A stretch of 64,000 nt of DNA, taken from positions 124,001 through 188,000 of the forward strand of contig CAWISP010000025.1 in the NCBI GenBank assembly GCA_963838775.1. Reading direction: 5' to 3'. Origin of the DNA: Chersky-840 sp963838775 (GTDB taxonomy: Bacteria > Actinomycetota > Acidimicrobiia > Acidimicrobiales > UBA8190). Below are positions 27,118 to 35,760 of the stretch, in pieces; position 1 is the first letter of the stretch; each line of letters starts with the position of its first letter. Made by a program: the position numbers and the translations under genes. The notes beneath the pieces were generated by a model that did not search any database, was not told the DNA's origin, and worked only from the letters and a program-made list of their open reading frames with translations.

Positions 27118-27936
27118 CTACGGGGCGAAGGCGGCGCGCGCCGCCCTCACCCCGACACTGCTGCGATCGAGGAAGCCGTAGGTGCCGTGTTCCTGGAGCT
27201 CGCGGGCGGCTTCCACCACCGCGCCGAGGGCGGCGAAGCACAGGGCACCACCGACCGAGATACGGGCCACGCCGGCACCGGCGAGCTCGGAGACCGTCGG
27301 GCCCCCGGGGCGGGCCAGCACGTTCACCGGTCGGTGCACACTGGCGACCAATCGGCCGATGTCGTCGAGACGGGTGAGACCGGGCGCGTACAGCACGTCG
27401 GCTCCCGCCCGTTCGTACGCCTGGAGCCTGGCGATCGTGTCGTCGAGGTCGGGGCGGCCGTGGATGTGGTTGTCGGCCCGGCCCGTGAGCACCAACCGCG
27501 CCGGCCCTGCGTGCGCCGACTCGGCTGCCGCCGCCATCCTCTCCTCGGCCAGCGAGATGTCGTAGATCGGATCGTCGGGACGGCGGGTGAAGTCCTCGAT
27601 CGAACACCCGGCGAGGCCGGCGTCGAGGGCGAGCCGCACCGTCTCGGCCACCGAGTCCGGATCGTCCCCGAACCCGTTCTCGAGATCGGCAGAGACCGGG
27701 AGATCCGTGGCGGTCACGACGGCGGCGGCGTGCGCCATCACCTCGTCACGGTCCATCGATCCGTCCAGGCGCCCCTGGGTGGCGGCAAAGCCGCTGCTGG
27801 TCGTGGCGAGGGCCTCGAAGCCGAGCCAGGCGAAGAGCCGGGCCGAGCCCGGGTCCCACGGATTGGGCAGCAGCAACGGGTCCGGCCCGGCGTGCAGGGC
27901 CAGAAACGCGTCCGCGTTCGTTTCGTGTGAGCTCAC
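27118..27936 (-). CDS. Isocitrate lyase / PEP mutase family protein
   Basis: A 272-residue TIM-barrel enzyme: LLLPNPWDPGSARLFAWLG, TTSSGFAATQGRLDG, SADLENGFGDDP and GCSIEDF belong to the PEP mutase/isocitrate lyase superfamily. The glutamate and aspartates that bind Mg are present. Family members here are often of unknown function (oxaloacetate-type C-C lyases or carboxyphosphonate-like enzymes); no lyase-specific KKCGH motif is present, so it is not a classical isocitrate lyase. The GTG start lies in a perfect palindrome GTGAGCTCAC. Convergent with the Rv3520c-type gene. Confidence 0.8.
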   Translation of the reverse strand: MSSHETNADAFLALHAGPDPLLLPNPWDPGSARLFAWLGFEALATTSSGFAATQGRLDGSMDRDEVMAHAAAVVTATDLPVSADLENGFGDDPDSVAETVRLALDAGLAGCSIEDFTRRPDDPIYDISLAEERMAAAAESAHAGPARLVLTGRADNHIHGRPDLDDTIARLQAYERAGADVLYAPGLTRLDDIGRLVASVHRPVNVLARPGGPTVSELAGAGVARISVGGALCFAALGAVVEAARELQEHGTYGFLDRSSVGVRAARAAFAP

Positions 27937-27958
27937 GGTGTGGCCGGCCCCTGCGTGG

Positions 27959-28306
27959 TCACGCCCAACCGAGCTCTTCGAGCCGGGCGTCTTCGATGCC
28001 GAAATGGTGGGCGACCTCGTGGATGACGGTCTTCCGGATCTGCTCGACGAGTTGCTGCTCGTCGTGGCTGTGCCTGGAGATCGTGTCCTGGTACAGGGTG
28101 ATGCGATCGGGCATCACGCCGCCGTAGCTGAGCGGTCCACGGCGCGTCAGCGGCACACCCTCGTAGAGGCCGAACAGGTTCCGTCCTTCGGCGTGGTCCT
28201 CGATGATGATGGCGACGTTCTCCATGGCATCGGCGAACTCAGCGGGAAGCCCGGCGAGCGCGTCGCCGACCAGCTCCTCGAAGCGTTCGGGGGTGACGGT
28301 GGTCAC
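27959..28306 (-). CDS. Minimal zincin metallopeptidase (PF06262)
   Basis: A 115-residue protein that is close to the smallest known metzincin-like fold. HEVAHHFGI at 96-104 is the HExxHxxG zinc motif; VAIIIEDHAEG and GVMPDRITLYQD are family signatures. Its substrate is unknown. GTG at 28306 gives the family length of about 115. Lies 22 bases from the PEP-mutase-like gene start and follows the phosphoesterase in the same direction. Confidence 0.85.
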   Translation of the reverse strand: MTTVTPERFEELVGDALAGLPAEFADAMENVAIIIEDHAEGRNLFGLYEGVPLTRRGPLSYGGVMPDRITLYQDTISRHSHDEQQLVEQIRKTVIHEVAHHFGIEDARLEELGWA

Positions 28307-28395
28307 GTCACGATGGTATCGCCGCTCACCTGCTCCCCCTCCCCGACGCTCGAGGTCGCGGGGAAGGTCCGGGGGCCCGATCGCGTCGCCGTCGT

Positions 28396-28431
28396 CCTTA
28401 CTGACGCCCTTACTGACGGCCTTACTGGTGG
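28396..28431. repeat. Three tandem 12-bp units across a stop codon
   Basis: CCTTACTGACGC, CCTTACTGACGG and CCTTACTGGTGG follow each other at 28396, 28408 and 28420. The last unit contains the TAA of the phosphoesterase (minus strand), so the stop codon context appears to have been copied downstream. Confidence 0.75.
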
Positions 28432-29975
28432 AGACCGGGAAAGACGTGGCCGAAGGTGTCGTGGAGCATCGAGATGGCCTCGCCACTCCTGATGCCCTTG
28501 TGAAACGTGTCGGGGACGGCGTGACCGAGCTCCTTCCCCAGAGCGAACAGGCCCGACAGCGCGGCCCGGGCCATGGGCCGCAGCGGGATGTCACCCCCCA
28601 GGCGCGCCACGTCGAACGAGGCCACCGGCTGCGGAATGGCTTCGGGCCAGTCCTCGGGGCTCCTCGGTTCGTCCCTCGACAGGACCGGGGCGATGTCGCG
28701 GGCCACGGCGTCACGCGCCGAGAAGGCGGCACCGAGCGCCCAACGCTCGCGCATGGTCCTGATGATCGACGTGTTGCGATACTCCTCGTTGACGACGGTC
28801 CTCTCCGGTATCCACGCCGACACGGCGATCGCCGGCACCCGTACTCCCGAGCGGTCGAAGGCAAAGCCCAGCTGGCCGGGGGGTGCGGAGGGGTCGGGTG
28901 GAGGAACCGGTGGAGGAGGTATGTGGTCGTAGGTACCTCCGTGCTCGTCGAAGTTGACCATGAGCAGGGTGTTGTAGGCATTGGACCCGCCAGCGGTCGA
29001 GGACGATCGCACGGCATCGTAGATCTTGGCCACCAGGGCGTCGCCTCCGACCATGGACGTCGGCGCATCGATCTTGAGTCCCGGCACAAGGGCGTTGAAG
29101 GCAGGGTGCATGTCGTTGTGGGCGTGCCACATATTGGGCTCGATGAACGAATAGGTGGGCAGCTCTCCCTTGTCGGCGTCCTCCAGGAACCGGTCAGTGG
29201 TGAAGAAGTTCTGCCTGAAACGCGAGTACAAGCGCGGCGCGTGGACGAGCCCGGTGAACGAGACGTGGCTCGGCGGATCGCAGTAGATACGCCAGGTCAG
29301 ACCCTTGGACTCGAGCCGTTCGAACAGGGTCTCGGCCTTGTTGTGGACCGGGAACGAATCGGGAGGGTCCATGTTGACGACGTACCCCGACGACGTGGCG
29401 GCGTGGAAGAACGACCGGTTGGCGAAGGTCTGTGACGGCACCTCGCAGAACCAGTGGTCGAAGGTGGCAAATCCACGGGCCAGCGTCGAGACGACCGGCA
29501 TCTGCTCGGGGGTGTATCCCGTCATGATCTGGGCGTATTCGTCGTAGGTGGGCTGTCGTCCGATCTCGGCGGCGAAGGCGCTGATGTAGTCGGCCACGAA
29601 GCCGTCCATGGTGGGCACGTGCAGCGACGGTCCCGGCGCGTTGTACGGGGCGACCATCTTGTCGGCCAAGGTGCACCGGTTTTGGGGCGGATCGATGATC
29701 CCGAACAGTTGCGTGTTGACGTGCTGGTATTCCTCGCCCGGGTCGGGGTTGGGGGTGTCCATGTCGCCCGCCACCCCGTAGGGCACGACGTCGCCATCGG
29801 CGCCGTGCTCGGCCCACGCCGGGACGGGGTTGCTGAGGTCCTTTCCGATGACGCCTTCGAACGACTTGACCTCACCCGGTTCGTACAGTCGGCCCAAGAG
29901 GTTGTCGAAGGACCGGTTCTCGAACACGATCACGACTACATGATCGAGGGCGTTGTCCCTGTTCGGGGTTGGCAT
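28422..29975 (-). CDS. Phospholipase C / acid phosphatase-type phosphoesterase (PF04185)
   Basis: A 517-residue phosphoesterase. VVVIVFENRSFDNLLG at the start is the metal-binding and nucleophile region of the PLC/AcpA family; QTFANRSFFHAATSSG, FIEPNMWHAHNDMHP and NFDEHGGTYDHIPPP supply the later metal ligands. It would hydrolyse a phospholipid head group or phosphomonoester. Most relatives are exported by Tat, but no signal peptide is visible here: the frame begins MPTPNRDNALDH, so it is probably cytoplasmic or the start lies elsewhere. Confidence 0.85.
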   Translation of the reverse strand: MPTPNRDNALDHVVVIVFENRSFDNLLGRLYEPGEVKSFEGVIGKDLSNPVPAWAEHGADGDVVPYGVAGDMDTPNPDPGEEYQHVNTQLFGIIDPPQNRCTLADKMVAPYNAPGPSLHVPTMDGFVADYISAFAAEIGRQPTYDEYAQIMTGYTPEQMPVVSTLARGFATFDHWFCEVPSQTFANRSFFHAATSSGYVVNMDPPDSFPVHNKAETLFERLESKGLTWRIYCDPPSHVSFTGLVHAPRLYSRFRQNFFTTDRFLEDADKGELPTYSFIEPNMWHAHNDMHPAFNALVPGLKIDAPTSMVGGDALVAKIYDAVRSSSTAGGSNAYNTLLMVNFDEHGGTYDHIPPPPVPPPDPSAPPGQLGFAFDRSGVRVPAIAVSAWIPERTVVNEEYRNTSIIRTMRERWALGAAFSARDAVARDIAPVLSRDEPRSPEDWPEAIPQPVASFDVARLGGDIPLRPMARAALSGLFALGKELGHAVPDTFHKGIRSGEAISMLHDTFGHVFPGLHQ

Positions 29976-30199
29976 CTCCTGACCTGTTCCTCTCGTCTCG
30001 ATCCGCGCATCGCCGGTGCTGCGACCTCGTTGCCGGGGTCTACCTCCGGTGGGCTCTCATTAGAGCAGTTCGCCCCCGTTCCACAAGGCCGCGACACCCG
30101 GTAGCTCGAGGATGACCCGAGCCGGCGAGGGCCGGGGCCAGACAGCTCGCAGGACGCCCGGTAGGGTGACCCCGGTCGCTCCCAACACCGAGGTGGCGC

Positions 30200-31246
30200 A
30201 TGAGCTGGATGATCTACGGCGCGTACGGCTACACGGGACGCCTGGTGGCCGCACTGGCCGCCGAGCGGGGCGAGCTCCCCGTCATCGCGGGACGCGACGA
30301 ACGCCGGCTGCGGACACTCGGTGAGCGCTTCGAACTCGAACATCGCCTTGTCGACCTGTCCGACCCGTCGGCGTTGCGCGACGCACTCAAGGGCATCGAC
30401 GTGGTGGCGCACTGCGCGGGCCCGTTCTCGTCGACGTCGGAGCCCATGGTGGAGGCGTGTCTCGCCACGGGAACGCACTATCTCGACATCACCGGGGAGA
30501 TCGACGTGTTCGAAGCCGTCCTGGCCCGGGACGACGAGGCCCGCCGCGCCGGCGTCGTCCTGCTGCCGGGAGGCGGGTTCGACGTCGTGCCGTCGGACTG
30601 CCTAGCCGCCCTGTTGGCGCGGGCGCTTCCGGGCGCGGTGCGACTCGAGCTGGCGCTGCGTGCGTCGGGGGGCGTGAGCCCGGGTACCGCCAAGACCGCC
30701 ATGGAGTCACTGGGTACGGCGGGACGCGCCCGCGTCGGCGGGGTGATCGGGCCCGTTCCCCCCGACCGCCGTCGGCGACAGGTCGACTTCGCCGACGGGC
30801 GTGCCACCGTGCACGCCATCGCCTGGGGGGATGTCGCCACCGCGTATCGCTCGACGGGCATCGGGGACATCGTGGTGTACGCCGCCCTCCCCCCCTCGCT
30901 CGCGCCGGTGATGGCGTTGGCGCAGGTGGCCGGGTCCGCCACGCGCTCCCGGATGGTCCAGGGCTTGCTGAAGCGTGCCGTAGGAAGGCTGCCGGGACCC
31001 AGCGCGGAGACCAGGGCGAAGACCCATGGCCAACTGTGGGGTCAGGTCACCGACACCACCGGGAAGTCCGTCACCGGGACCGTCACCACCATCGACCCTT
31101 ACGACCTCACCGCCGATTCGGTGGTGCGGATCGCGCAACGTCTCGTGTCGGGGACCGTCGCCCCGGGCGCCTACACCCCGTCACAGGCGCTCGGTGCCGA
31201 CTTCGTGCGCGGGCTCGACGGCATCACCGTGCACGACATCGCCTAA
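30200..31246 (+). CDS. Saccharopine dehydrogenase-like NAD(P)-binding protein
   Basis: A 348-residue protein with an N-terminal Rossmann fold (MSWMIYGAYGYTGRLVAALA) and a catalytic-domain pattern seen in saccharopine dehydrogenase-like oxidoreductases (HCAGPFSSTSEPMVEACL, THYLDITGE, LLPGGGFDVVPSDCLA). Actinobacterial relatives include trans-acting enoyl reductases of lipid synthesis; true saccharopine chemistry is unlikely. Stand-alone gene, convergent with the FadE27-like gene 15 bases downstream. Confidence 0.8.
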   Translation: MSWMIYGAYGYTGRLVAALAAERGELPVIAGRDERRLRTLGERFELEHRLVDLSDPSALRDALKGIDVVAHCAGPFSSTSEPMVEACLATGTHYLDITGEIDVFEAVLARDDEARRAGVVLLPGGGFDVVPSDCLAALLARALPGAVRLELALRASGGVSPGTAKTAMESLGTAGRARVGGVIGPVPPDRRRRQVDFADGRATVHAIAWGDVATAYRSTGIGDIVVYAALPPSLAPVMALAQVAGSATRSRMVQGLLKRAVGRLPGPSAETRAKTHGQLWGQVTDTTGKSVTGTVTTIDPYDLTADSVVRIAQRLVSGTVAPGAYTPSQALGADFVRGLDGITVHDIA

Positions 31247-31261
31247 CGCTGAAGGGCGCGA

Positions 31262-32380
31262 TCAGGCCGGCTCGTCGGCGAGCACATCGCCCAGCCGCAG
31301 CAGGCTGGTCGTGGCGCCCCCCAGGGTCAGCGCCAGGTGCTTGGTGAGGAGGTAGTACCGGTGCAGCGGATAGTCGCGGTCGACACCCATGCCGCCGTGT
31401 AGATGCTGGGCGGCGTGCACGACGCGCTGGCCACCCTCGTCGGCCCAGTACTTGGCCACGGCCACCTCGCTCGTCGCCGGCAGGACCTCGGCCAACCGCC
31501 ACGCCGCCTGCCACGCCGTGAGGCGGACGGCTTCGGCGTCGATGTAGGCGTCGGCGGCGCGCTGGCCCACCGCCTGGAACGTGGCGATGGGCTTGCCGAA
31601 CTGCTCGCGCGTGGTCGTGTACGACGCCGTGAGCTTCACGGCCGCGTCACAGGCCCCCGCCACACAGAGGCACAGCGCCGCTTCGGCGTGCTCGAGCAGC
31701 CACCGCAGCGCATCGACTCCGTCCGGCCCCGCCACGAGGACGTCGGCGGCCCCGACGACGACGCCCGACAATTCGAGCTCGGCCTCGATCTGGCGGCTGG
31801 TGGCCTCCTGGGCGCGGCGGGAGACACCTGGCGCAGTGGGGTCGACGACGAACAGCCCGATGCCGTCTTCGGTGCGAGCCGACACGACGATGGCGCCCGC
31901 CGCCATGCCGGCGGGCACGAACGACTTGGTGCCGTCGATGCGCCACCCGTCACGCTGGCGGGTCGCCGTGGTGTGGGGACTGAAGGGGTCGCCACCCTGT
32001 TCCACCAGCGCGGCGCTGAGCACGAGGTCGCCCGCCACCATGGGCGCGACCCAGCGGGCCTGCTGGTCTTGGGTGCCGAACTCGACGATCGGGCCGGCAC
32101 CGAGCACGGCGCTGGCCACGAAGGGCACCGCGGCCGCAACCCGCCCCGCCTCCTCGGCGACGACGCCGGCCGCCACGAACCCGAGGCCGGACCCGCCCAC
32201 GGACTCGGGGAGCCAGATGCCGAGCAATCCGGCCGAGGCCAGCTCCCCCCACAACTTGGCGTCGAACCGCTCGTCGGTGTCCTCGACCTCGCGCAGGCGT
32301 TCGGGCGTGGCGAGATCGGAGAAGATGCGGGACGCCAGCTCCCTGACGGCCTCCTGCTCCTCGGTGAAGGAGAAGTCCAC
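31262..32380 (-). CDS. fadE27: FadE27-like acyl-CoA dehydrogenase subunit
   Basis: A 372-residue acyl-CoA dehydrogenase-fold protein: MDFSFTEEQEAVRELAS, LPESVGGSGLGFVAAGVV, EQFGKPIATFQAVGQRAADA and AAQHLHGGMGVDRDYPLHRY. The short, divergent middle domain matches the partner subunit type. Lying 13 bases behind the FadE26-like gene, it probably forms an alpha2beta2 enzyme with it, as FadE26-FadE27 do in mycobacterial cholesterol side-chain oxidation. Start is GTG at 32380. Confidence 0.82.
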   Translation of the reverse strand: MDFSFTEEQEAVRELASRIFSDLATPERLREVEDTDERFDAKLWGELASAGLLGIWLPESVGGSGLGFVAAGVVAEEAGRVAAAVPFVASAVLGAGPIVEFGTQDQQARWVAPMVAGDLVLSAALVEQGGDPFSPHTTATRQRDGWRIDGTKSFVPAGMAAGAIVVSARTEDGIGLFVVDPTAPGVSRRAQEATSRQIEAELELSGVVVGAADVLVAGPDGVDALRWLLEHAEAALCLCVAGACDAAVKLTASYTTTREQFGKPIATFQAVGQRAADAYIDAEAVRLTAWQAAWRLAEVLPATSEVAVAKYWADEGGQRVVHAAQHLHGGMGVDRDYPLHRYYLLTKHLALTLGGATTSLLRLGDVLADEPA

Positions 32381-32393
32381 GTCGTCTCTCTTT

Positions 32394-33570
32394 CTAGCGA
32401 AGCGACCGCGGCATGCCGAGGCCGAAGATGGCGATCAGATCGCGTTGGATCTCGTTGGTCCCGCCGCCGAAGGTGAGGATGACGAGACCGCGGGTGTAGG
32501 CCTCGAGCCGGCCCCGCAGGACCTCTTCGGCCGAGCCCCGCCGCAGGTATCCGGACTGGCCGACCACCTCCGACAGGGTGCGGAGGGCCTCCATGTAGAA
32601 CTCGGTGCCGAACACCTTGATCGACGAGGCGTCGGCCACGTCGAGGCGTCCCTGGGTACCGTTCCAGGCCACCTTCCAGTTGATGAGCCGGAGGAACTCG
32701 AGCTTGGCATGGACCCGGGCCAAGGCGATGCGCACCCACTCCTGGTCGATGACGCGCCGCCCGTCGTCGAGCTTGGTGTCCTGGGCCCACTTCCGCACGT
32801 CGCCCAGGGCACGCTCGATGATCCCCGGAGAGCACAGGGTGACACGCTCGTGGTTCAGCTGGTTGGTGATCAGGTTCCAGCCGTTGTTGAGACCACCCAC
32901 GACGTTCGACAGCGGGACGCGCACGTCCTCCCAGAATGTGTAGTTGATGTTGTGGTCACCGAGCAGCTGCATCGGCACGACGCGCACCCCCGGCGTGTTC
33001 ATGGGGACGATCACCATGGAGATGCCCTTGTGCTTGGACGCATCGGGGTCCGTGCGCACGGCCAGCCAGCAGTAGTCGGCGTCGCCGGCCAGCGACGTGA
33101 AGATCTTGGTCCCGTTGATCACGAGCTCCTCACCGTCGACGACCCCCCGGGTCTGCAGGGCGGCGAGGTCGGTGCCGGCCTGGGGCTCGGAGTAGCCGAT
33201 GCAGAAATGGATCTCACCCGCCAGGATCTTGGGGAGGAAGAACGCCTTCTGCTCGTCGGTGCCGAAGTTCATGATGGTGGGACCGACCGTGTTGATGGTG
33301 AGCATGGGCACCGGGCGCGCCGCTTCGCATCGACTCGTCGAAGAAGATGAACTGCTCGATGGCCGAACGGCCCTGGCCCCCGTACTGCTTGGGCCAACCG
33401 ATCCCGAGCCATCCGTCGCTCGCCATCTGCTTCGTGATCCGGCGGACCGTGGGCCCGATGCCGTGGCTCTGGGACAGCTCCGCCTCGACTTCGGGGGTGA
33501 GGAGGTTGGCGTAGTAGTCGCGCAGCTCCTGGCGAAGTTTCTGCTGTTCCTCGGTGTAACCGATTTCCAT
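32394..33570 (-). CDS. fadE26: FadE26-like acyl-CoA dehydrogenase, one-base frameshift
   Basis: MEIGYTEEQQKLRQELRDYY, GIGWPKQYGGQGRSAIEQF and FIFFDESMRSGAP lie in one frame; PMLTINTVGPTIM, IGYSEPQAGTDLAALQT and FGGGTNEIQRDLIAIFGLG in the next. Removing one base near 33311 (GCGCCCGGTGCCC on the coding strand) restores a continuous 391-residue dehydrogenase of the FadE26 type. The two halves align without gap or overlap to the fadE29-like paralogue at 22149. A perfect KstR-like box is 31 bases upstream of the ATG. Confidence 0.88.
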
Positions 33571-33600
33571 GCCCGCCCTGCCCTTCTTCCGGGTCGAACT

Positions 33601-33614
33601 TGGAACAGGTTACA
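33601..33614. promoter_or_regulatory. KstR-like operator (perfect consensus)
   Basis: TGGAACAGGTTACA matches TNNAACNNGTTNNA at all fixed bases. It lies 31 bases upstream of the FadE26-like start and about 210 bases before the divergent GNAT gene. Confidence 0.65.
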
Positions 33615-33821
33615 GTTCCGTCCCCGAACAGGGCCAGCTGTCGGAGGGCTCGGCGATACGAACGGCGAAACCCGGCCGCCAGCGGTCATCGGCCAGCGTG
33701 GCTTGATCGGGCGCTTGGACCCCGCCGTGGGATTCCAAATCCGTCTCGGAGGTTCCCCGGTGGGTGTCCGAGCGCGCTGAAGCCTCGGGTCCCGATTCGG
33801 GTCCGCCTATCGTCGCCACCG

Positions 33822-34379
33822 GTGAACGAGTGCGCCGCGGCCGTCGAGTTCGTGGATGCCCAGGTGGTCCGCCCCCTTCGTCGGGCCGTCCTGCGACCGG
33901 ACCAGTCCGCTGAGCTTTCTGAGTACCCCGCCGACGACAACCCCATCAGCGCCCACGCCGTGGTCCGGCACCAGGGGCCCCGTCACCCCGAACCCCGTCA
34001 CCCGGAACCCCGTCGCCCCGAACCCCTGGGGGGCGCACACGACGCCGACGTGGTGGCGGTGGGCTCGGTGCTCCCCGAAGCGCCGCCGTGGGAGCCCGGG
34101 TGGCGCGGTGACGACTGGCGCGTGCGGGGCATGGCGACACGCCCCGATGCCCGCCGGCACGGCTTCGGCACCCTCGTCCTCGAGGCGCTCGTCCGCCATG
34201 TCGCCGCGCACGGCGGCGGTCTGGTGTGGTGCAACGCCCGGGTGCCGGCGCAACGTCTTTATGCGCGCGCCGGCTTCGTGACCCGGGGCGAGGTCTTCGA
34301 CATCCCCGGCATCGGCCCCCACATCCACATGTGGAGGACCGTCGCCGGTGATGATCGGTCTTCGGCTCCCCCTCCGTGA
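33822..34379 (+). CDS. GNAT-family acetyltransferase with an inserted pentapeptide repeat
   Basis: A 185-residue GNAT. Motif A is VRGMATRPDARRHGFGTLVL (acetyl-CoA pyrophosphate loop), followed by VWCNARVPAQRLYARAGF, the usual motif B. Between the first strands an in-frame (R-H/R-PEP) repeat occurs three times, from a 15-bp tandem repeat at 33981-34025. Substrate unknown. GTG at 33822 chosen because the upstream frame has no resemblance to the family. Divergent from the FadE26-like gene. Confidence 0.75.
   Translation: MNECAAAVEFVDAQVVRPLRRAVLRPDQSAELSEYPADDNPISAHAVVRHQGPRHPEPRHPEPRRPEPLGGAHDADVVAVGSVLPEAPPWEPGWRGDDWRVRGMATRPDARRHGFGTLVLEALVRHVAAHGGGLVWCNARVPAQRLYARAGFVTRGEVFDIPGIGPHIHMWRTVAGDDRSSAPPP
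33981..34025. repeat. Three tandem 15-bp units inside a coding region
   Basis: CGTCACCCCGAACCC, CGTCACCCGGAACCC and CGTCGCCCCGAACCC follow at 33981, 33996 and 34011, encoding RHPEP, RHPEP, RRPEP within the GNAT. Confidence 0.9.
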
Positions 34380-34523
34380 CCCATCGACTTGCACACGCAC
34401 CGACGGGCGCGGCACCGGCGGGCCGGCCGCCGATGCACCGGGGAAAGTCACCGCTTGGGTCGTCCTCGGCCTGCTGTGCCAACCTAGGGACTTCCCCGAG
34501 CACGTAGCCAAGGAGCCAACGCA

Positions 34524-35726
34524 ATGCCCGACGCCGTCATCGTCGCCACCGGAAGAACGCCCATCGGCCGCGCCAACAAGGGTTCGCTGGTGAGCTGCCG
34601 CCCCGACGACCTGGCCGCCCTGGTCATCAAGGAAGTCCTGGCCAAGGTGCCCCAGCTCGATCCGGCACTCATCGAAGACGTCTTGCTCGGATGCGGCCAG
34701 CCCGCCGGTGAGGCCGGCTACAACGTGGCCCGCGTGGCGGCCCTGTTGGCCGGGGTGGACGTGCCGGGCGTCACCGTCAACCGCTACTGCTCGTCGTCGC
34801 TCCAGACCATCCGCATGGCGGCCCACGCCATCAAGGCGGGCGAGGGCGACGTGTTCCTGGCCGGCGGCGTCGAGACCGTGAGCCGCTTCCAGTTCGGGGC
34901 GTCGGACATCGGTCCCCACAACCCACTGTTCGCCGAGGCCGAGGCCCGCACCGCGGCCCGGAACCCGGCGGTGACCGAACCGTGGACGCCGCCCAAGGGC
35001 CTGAGCGATGTGTACATCGCCATGGGTCAGACCGCCGAGAACGTCGCCGAGTACGAGAAGGTGACCCGCGAGGAGATGGACGAGTTCGCGGCGCGCAGCC
35101 AGAACCGGGCCGTGGAGTCCCAGAAGAACGGGTTCTTCGAGCGCGAGATCATCCCCGTCAAGCTCGAGGACGGCACCGTGGTGACCAAGGACGACGGGCC
35201 CCGGGACGGCACCACCATCGAGGGGCTCGCCGCGCTCAAGCCGGTGTTCCGTGAAGGCGGGACCATCACGGCCGGCAACGCCTGTCCGCTCAACGACGGC
35301 GCCGCCGCGGTCATCGTGATGTCGGCGACCAAGGCGAGCGAGCTCGGTATCACGCCGCTGGCGCGCATCGTCTCGAGCGGCGTCTCCGCCCTCGATCCCG
35401 AGATCATGGGCCTCGGCCCCATCGAGGCGTGTCGCCAGGCTCTCAAGCGGGCCGGCAAGACCATCGACGACATCGATCTGGTCGAGATCAACGAGGCCTT
35501 CGCGGCCCAGGTCATCCCGTCGGCCAAGCATCTCGGCATCGACTGGGACAAACTCAACGTCAAGGGCGGCTCGATCGCGCTCGGCCACCCCTTCGGCATG
35601 ACCGGGGCCCGCATCATGACCACGCTGCTCAACGCCCTCGACGACGAGGACAAGACGTGGGGCCTCGAGTCGATGTGCGTCGGTGGTGGCCAGGGCATGG
35701 CCATGATCGTCGAACGTCTGTCGTAG
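34524..35726 (+). CDS. Acetyl-CoA C-acyltransferase (thiolase)
   Basis: A 400-residue thiolase that would cleave a 3-ketoacyl-CoA with CoA. The nucleophile is C89 in NRYCSSSLQT, the histidine is H355 in ALGHPFGMTG and the second cysteine is C385 in CVGGGQGMAM; NEAFAAQ is also present. All catalytic residues are in place. It differs from what I remember of FadA5 around the nucleophile, so I give no symbol. The acyl-CoA ligase begins 34 bases later in the same direction, pointing to an acyl chain degradation operon. Confidence 0.9.
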   Translation: MPDAVIVATGRTPIGRANKGSLVSCRPDDLAALVIKEVLAKVPQLDPALIEDVLLGCGQPAGEAGYNVARVAALLAGVDVPGVTVNRYCSSSLQTIRMAAHAIKAGEGDVFLAGGVETVSRFQFGASDIGPHNPLFAEAEARTAARNPAVTEPWTPPKGLSDVYIAMGQTAENVAEYEKVTREEMDEFAARSQNRAVESQKNGFFEREIIPVKLEDGTVVTKDDGPRDGTTIEGLAALKPVFREGGTITAGNACPLNDGAAAVIVMSATKASELGITPLARIVSSGVSALDPEIMGLGPIEACRQALKRAGKTIDDIDLVEINEAFAAQVIPSAKHLGIDWDKLNVKGGSIALGHPFGMTGARIMTTLLNALDDEDKTWGLESMCVGGGQGMAMIVERLS

Positions 35727-35760
35727 CCGCCGCCGCGCCCAGGACAAGAGGGGACCTCCG

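Noticed and set aside
27927..27936. Palindrome GTGAGCTCAC as an operator
   Set aside because: It is formed by the first codons of the PEP-mutase-like gene and is short enough to arise by chance.
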